Shown here in pieces: positions 62,002 through 64,000 of a DNA stretch of 64,000 nt. The stretch covers positions 3,472,001 through 3,536,000 of the forward strand of contig NZ_LT629739.1 of NCBI RefSeq assembly GCF_900105045.1. Reading direction: 5' to 3'. Numbering within the stretch: position 1 is the first letter of the stretch; each line of letters starts with the position of its first letter. This stretch comes from Brevibacterium picturae. GTDB taxonomy: Bacteria > Actinomycetota > Actinomycetes > Actinomycetales > Brevibacteriaceae. The position numbers were made by a program, and so were the translations under genes. Under the pieces are notes generated by a model that searched no databases, was not told the origin of the DNA, and saw nothing but the letters and a program-made list of their open reading frames with translations.

Positions 62002-62647
62002 GGCGCTTCTCCAATCGTTGGATGAGCAGGGATGTCGGGTAGCTGGCTGCGAGGAAGATGATGCCGGCCAGGGTGAAGGCTTCCGTGTAGGCGAACTTCG
62101 CCGCACCGAACTGCTGCGCCGAGGTGACGAGTTCGACCACCGAGATAGCAAACAGGAACGGGGTGTCCTTGAACATTGCCACGGCGTAGTTGCCCAAGGA
62201 CGGGATCGTAGCGCGCAATGCCTGTGGAAGCACGACTGCGGTGAACTTGCGCACCGGTGGCAGCGACAGCGCGGTTGCTGCCTCGTGCTGCCCCGGCGGC
62301 ACCGAATCGATGCCCGCACGGTAGCTCTCCGACATGTAGGTCGAGTAGTGGATGCCGATGACGATGAAGCCGATGACGAGCGCGGGTACGTCCACCAGGC
62401 CGGGTATCCCGGCGAAGATGAAGTACACGAACATCAGCTGCATGACCAGCGGCGTATTGCGGACGAAGGCGACGAGCAGTCGAATCAGCCAATTGATCCA
62501 GCGTGGCAGTGAGCGGATCGCGATGGCGATGATGAGGCCCAGCACCGCGGCGATCAGGGTGCCGACGCCGGTGGCGATGAGCGTGTTGACGAATCCCCGC
62601 AGGAGGAGCGGCAGCGCTTCGGCGGCGAATTCCCAATTCCAAATCAC
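61988..62647 (-). CDS. ehuD: Amino-acid/compatible-solute ABC transporter permease (EhuD-like)
   Basis: 219 residues of the HisM family with about five helices. The EAA-like loop is PPGQHEAATALSLPPVRKFTAVVLPQALR. NTPLVMQLMFVYFIFAGIPG is the typical helix 2-3 region. It partners the next permease to form the channel. Start overlaps the neighbour by four bases. The name EhuD (ectoine/hydroxyectoine) rests on overall likeness and the four-gene order B-C-D-A, not on proof of substrate. Confidence 0.72.
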   Translation of the reverse strand: MIWNWEFAAEALPLLLRGFVNTLIATGVGTLIAAVLGLIIAIAIRSLPRWINWLIRLLVAFVRNTPLVMQLMFVYFIFAGIPGLVDVPALVIGFIVIGIHYSTYMSESYRAGIDSVPPGQHEAATALSLPPVRKFTAVVLPQALRATIPSLGNYAVAMFKDTPFLFAISVVELVTSAQQFGAAKFAYTEAFTLAGIIFLAASYPTSLLIQRLEKRLATY

Positions 62648-63420
62648 AGGCCACCTCCTTGTCCGGCAGCGGCTTCGGAGCCGGGCATCTTCGGTTGGTC
62701 TCGGTCATCTCGAGCGTCGCGCCGTGCTGCACGGCGGTCGGCACGAGAATTCGGCCGTCTGCGGCCCAGCTTTGCTGTGGCCCTGCGCTCGAGGTAGTTC
62801 ATCCCCTCCTGCAGCAGCCAGGCGATGATGAAGTAGATGATGAGCCCGATCGTGAACGAGAAGTAGGTGTCGTTCGTCGACTGTCGCAGCTGATCGATCT
62901 TCTCAGTCAGATCCTGCAGGGTGATGAAGGAGACCACTGCTGTGCCCTTGAGGAGCTGGATGAGCAGTGTCGCCAGGGAAGGGATCATCAGAGCCCAACC
63001 TTGCGGGAAGATGACGCGGAGCATGCGTCTGGTCGGTGAGAGGCTGAGCGCGATCGCTGCCTCCCACTGGCCGGGCGCGACGGTCTTGATCGAGGAACGG
63101 ACCACCTCGGCGGAGTAAGCGCCGTAGTTGAGTGCCAGCGCACCGATGCCGCAGGCGATGGGGTCGAGGTCGACCCCGAGGAGGGGGAAGACGTAGAAGA
63201 GCCAGAACAGCTGCACGAGCAGAGAGGTGCCGCGGAAGAACTCGACGACGATTCGAGCGGGAATGCGCATCCAGGCGTGCGACGAGGTCATCGAGAGTCC
63301 GAGGACGACGGCGACGACGATCGCGCCGATCGATCCCAGGACCGTGAGGATGAGGGTTGTCTGAATTCCCTCCCACAACTGTGGGAGGAAATTCAGCAAC
63401 GTGGTGAAATTGTCAGTCAT
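62644..63420 (-). CDS. ehuC: Amino-acid/compatible-solute ABC transporter permease (EhuC-like)
   Basis: 258 residues. The permease domain is N-terminal, with LPQLWEGIQTTLILTVLGS, FFRGTSLLVQLFWLFYVFPL and the EAA loop APGQWEAAIALSLSPTRRMLRVIFPQGW. A basic, Arg/Ala/Asp-rich tail of about 45 residues (RRRPNSRADRRAARRDARD and onward) is an extension seen in some actinobacterial homologues. It pairs with EhuD. It follows the binding-protein gene by 23 bases. Confidence 0.72.
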   Translation of the reverse strand: MTDNFTTLLNFLPQLWEGIQTTLILTVLGSIGAIVVAVVLGLSMTSSHAWMRIPARIVVEFFRGTSLLVQLFWLFYVFPLLGVDLDPIACGIGALALNYGAYSAEVVRSSIKTVAPGQWEAAIALSLSPTRRMLRVIFPQGWALMIPSLATLLIQLLKGTAVVSFITLQDLTEKIDQLRQSTNDTYFSFTIGLIIYFIIAWLLQEGMNYLERRATAKLGRRRPNSRADRRAARRDARDDRDQPKMPGSEAAAGQGGGL

Positions 63421-63443
63421 GATCGGGAATGCCCCGTGGCCGA

Positions 63444-64000
63444 TCAGGACTCGGCTGTGGGGAGTTCACCCTTGCACAGCTGCTCGGTTGTGATCTCGCC
63501 GGTGGGACGCTCTTCCTTCGTGAAGCCGTAGTCGCCGACGACGTCGAGGTATTTCTGCTCGTCGGACACGATCTTCTCGAGCTCCTTGTTCCAAGCATCC
63601 TTGAGTTCAGAATCGTCGGTGCGGAACACCGTGGCACCTGCACCGACCTGTGGCACTCCATCGATCTCCTGAACGAAGGACTCACTGACCTCAACGCCGG
63701 CGTCCGGGTTGTTCTTGGCCATCCAGTTGAGCGAAATTCCGGTGAGAGCGAAGACATCGGCACGGCCTGTGGTCACGGCATCCATGCCGTCCTGCGGTGT
63801 GCCGACTTCCTGAGTGTCGATGCCCAGTTCCTTGGCGTAGACGGTGGTTTCGATTGCGCCGCTCATCGTCGCGAGCTTGAGGCCTTCGTCCTTGACATCC
63901 TGCATGTCCTTCAAGCCCTTGCCCTCGCCTTCCTTGGTCATCAGGGCAGTGGTGTACATGAACTCAGGGTTGCCGAAGGAGGCCTGCTCGCAGCGGTCAG
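63444..64000 (-). CDS. ehuB: Ectoine/amino-acid ABC transporter substrate-binding protein (EhuB-like), start outside window
   Basis: About 185 C-terminal residues are visible; the signal peptide and first lobe lie beyond the window. The frame is open to its edge, beginning DRCEQASFGNPEF. Next come GLKLATMSGAIETTVYAKE, the hinge and second lobe DGMDAVTTGRADVFALTGIS, and a cysteine near the end (TTEQLCKGELP). The pattern recalls EhuB, which binds ectoine and hydroxyectoine, but a glutamine or other polar amino acid is possible. No ectoine catabolic genes are in the window. Its operon is ehuBCDA. Confidence 0.68.
   Translation of the reverse strand, partial: DRCEQASFGNPEFMYTTALMTKEGEGKGLKDMQDVKDEGLKLATMSGAIETTVYAKELGIDTQEVGTPQDGMDAVTTGRADVFALTGISLNWMAKNNPDAGVEVSESFVQEIDGVPQVGAGATVFRTDDSELKDAWNKELEKIVSDEQKYLDVVGDYGFTKEERPTGEITTEQLCKGELPTAES

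Overview
The window reads as chromosomal DNA of a high-GC actinomycete. Gene content and order fit Brevibacterium or a close relative in the Micrococcales, but that is recollection of gene neighbourhoods, not a search. The supporting signs are an LtbR-type IclR regulator divergent from leuCD, DUF222/HNH, DUF3515 and DUF4282 proteins, ThyX, an EhuBCDA-type uptake system, strong G/C at third codon positions, and many genes with a -10 box only 6-7 bases before the start codon, i.e. probable leaderless mRNAs. I see no prophage, insertion sequence, CRISPR array or rRNA operon. This is a metabolic and housekeeping region, and most of the interest is regulatory.

Layout. 0-4 kb: the end of an RpiR-type regulator with a PTS IIA gene, apt, pcm, and a GyrI-like/MerR pair. 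4-7.7 kb: a heterodimeric ABC exporter. 7.8-19 kb: an amino-acid block of ilvB-ilvN-ilvC behind a leader-peptide attenuator, a GNAT enzyme, serA, a PAP2 phosphatase and CitE-like lyase on the other strand, then leuB and ilvE. 19-32 kb: MFS transporter, DUF222/HNH protein, GNAT, prolyl oligopeptidase, lipoate ligase with a small-membrane-protein/pepE cluster, thyX with two small genes, and an alcohol dehydrogenase. 31-39 kb: a glycosylase-annotated protein and HrpB helicase (minus strand), an FAH-family hydrolase, gltX and a proline iminopeptidase, then tRNA-Gln(CTG) and tRNA-Glu(CTC).

39-47.5 kb: a Gln/Tyr-rich DUF4282 membrane protein, then a galactose (Leloir) cluster: galM divergent from galT-galK, converging on a small membrane protein, a sodium:sugar symporter and a DeoR regulator. 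Both control regions of this cluster carry TGATCG repeats at 10-bp spacing, the likely DeoR operator. The next gene upstream of deoR is the IclR gene (probably ltbR), divergent from leuC-leuD.

49.9-61 kb: murA-plsC-gpsA, a PEBP-family protein, ddl, a DUF3515 lipoprotein divergent from thiL, then thiL - DAK2/FakA-like - recG and rsmD. 61-64 kb: an ehuBCDA-type amino-acid/compatible-solute ABC transporter on the minus strand, whose binding-protein gene runs off the window.

How it works together. ilvBNC, leuB, leuCD and ilvE make up most of valine, leucine and isoleucine synthesis; ilvD, ilvA and leuA are absent. Each unit appears to be controlled differently: attenuation for ilvBNC, a leaderless promoter for leuB, a divergent IclR regulator for leuCD. 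The galactose cluster is nearly complete but lacks galE. murA, ddl, plsC and gpsA supply early envelope precursors.
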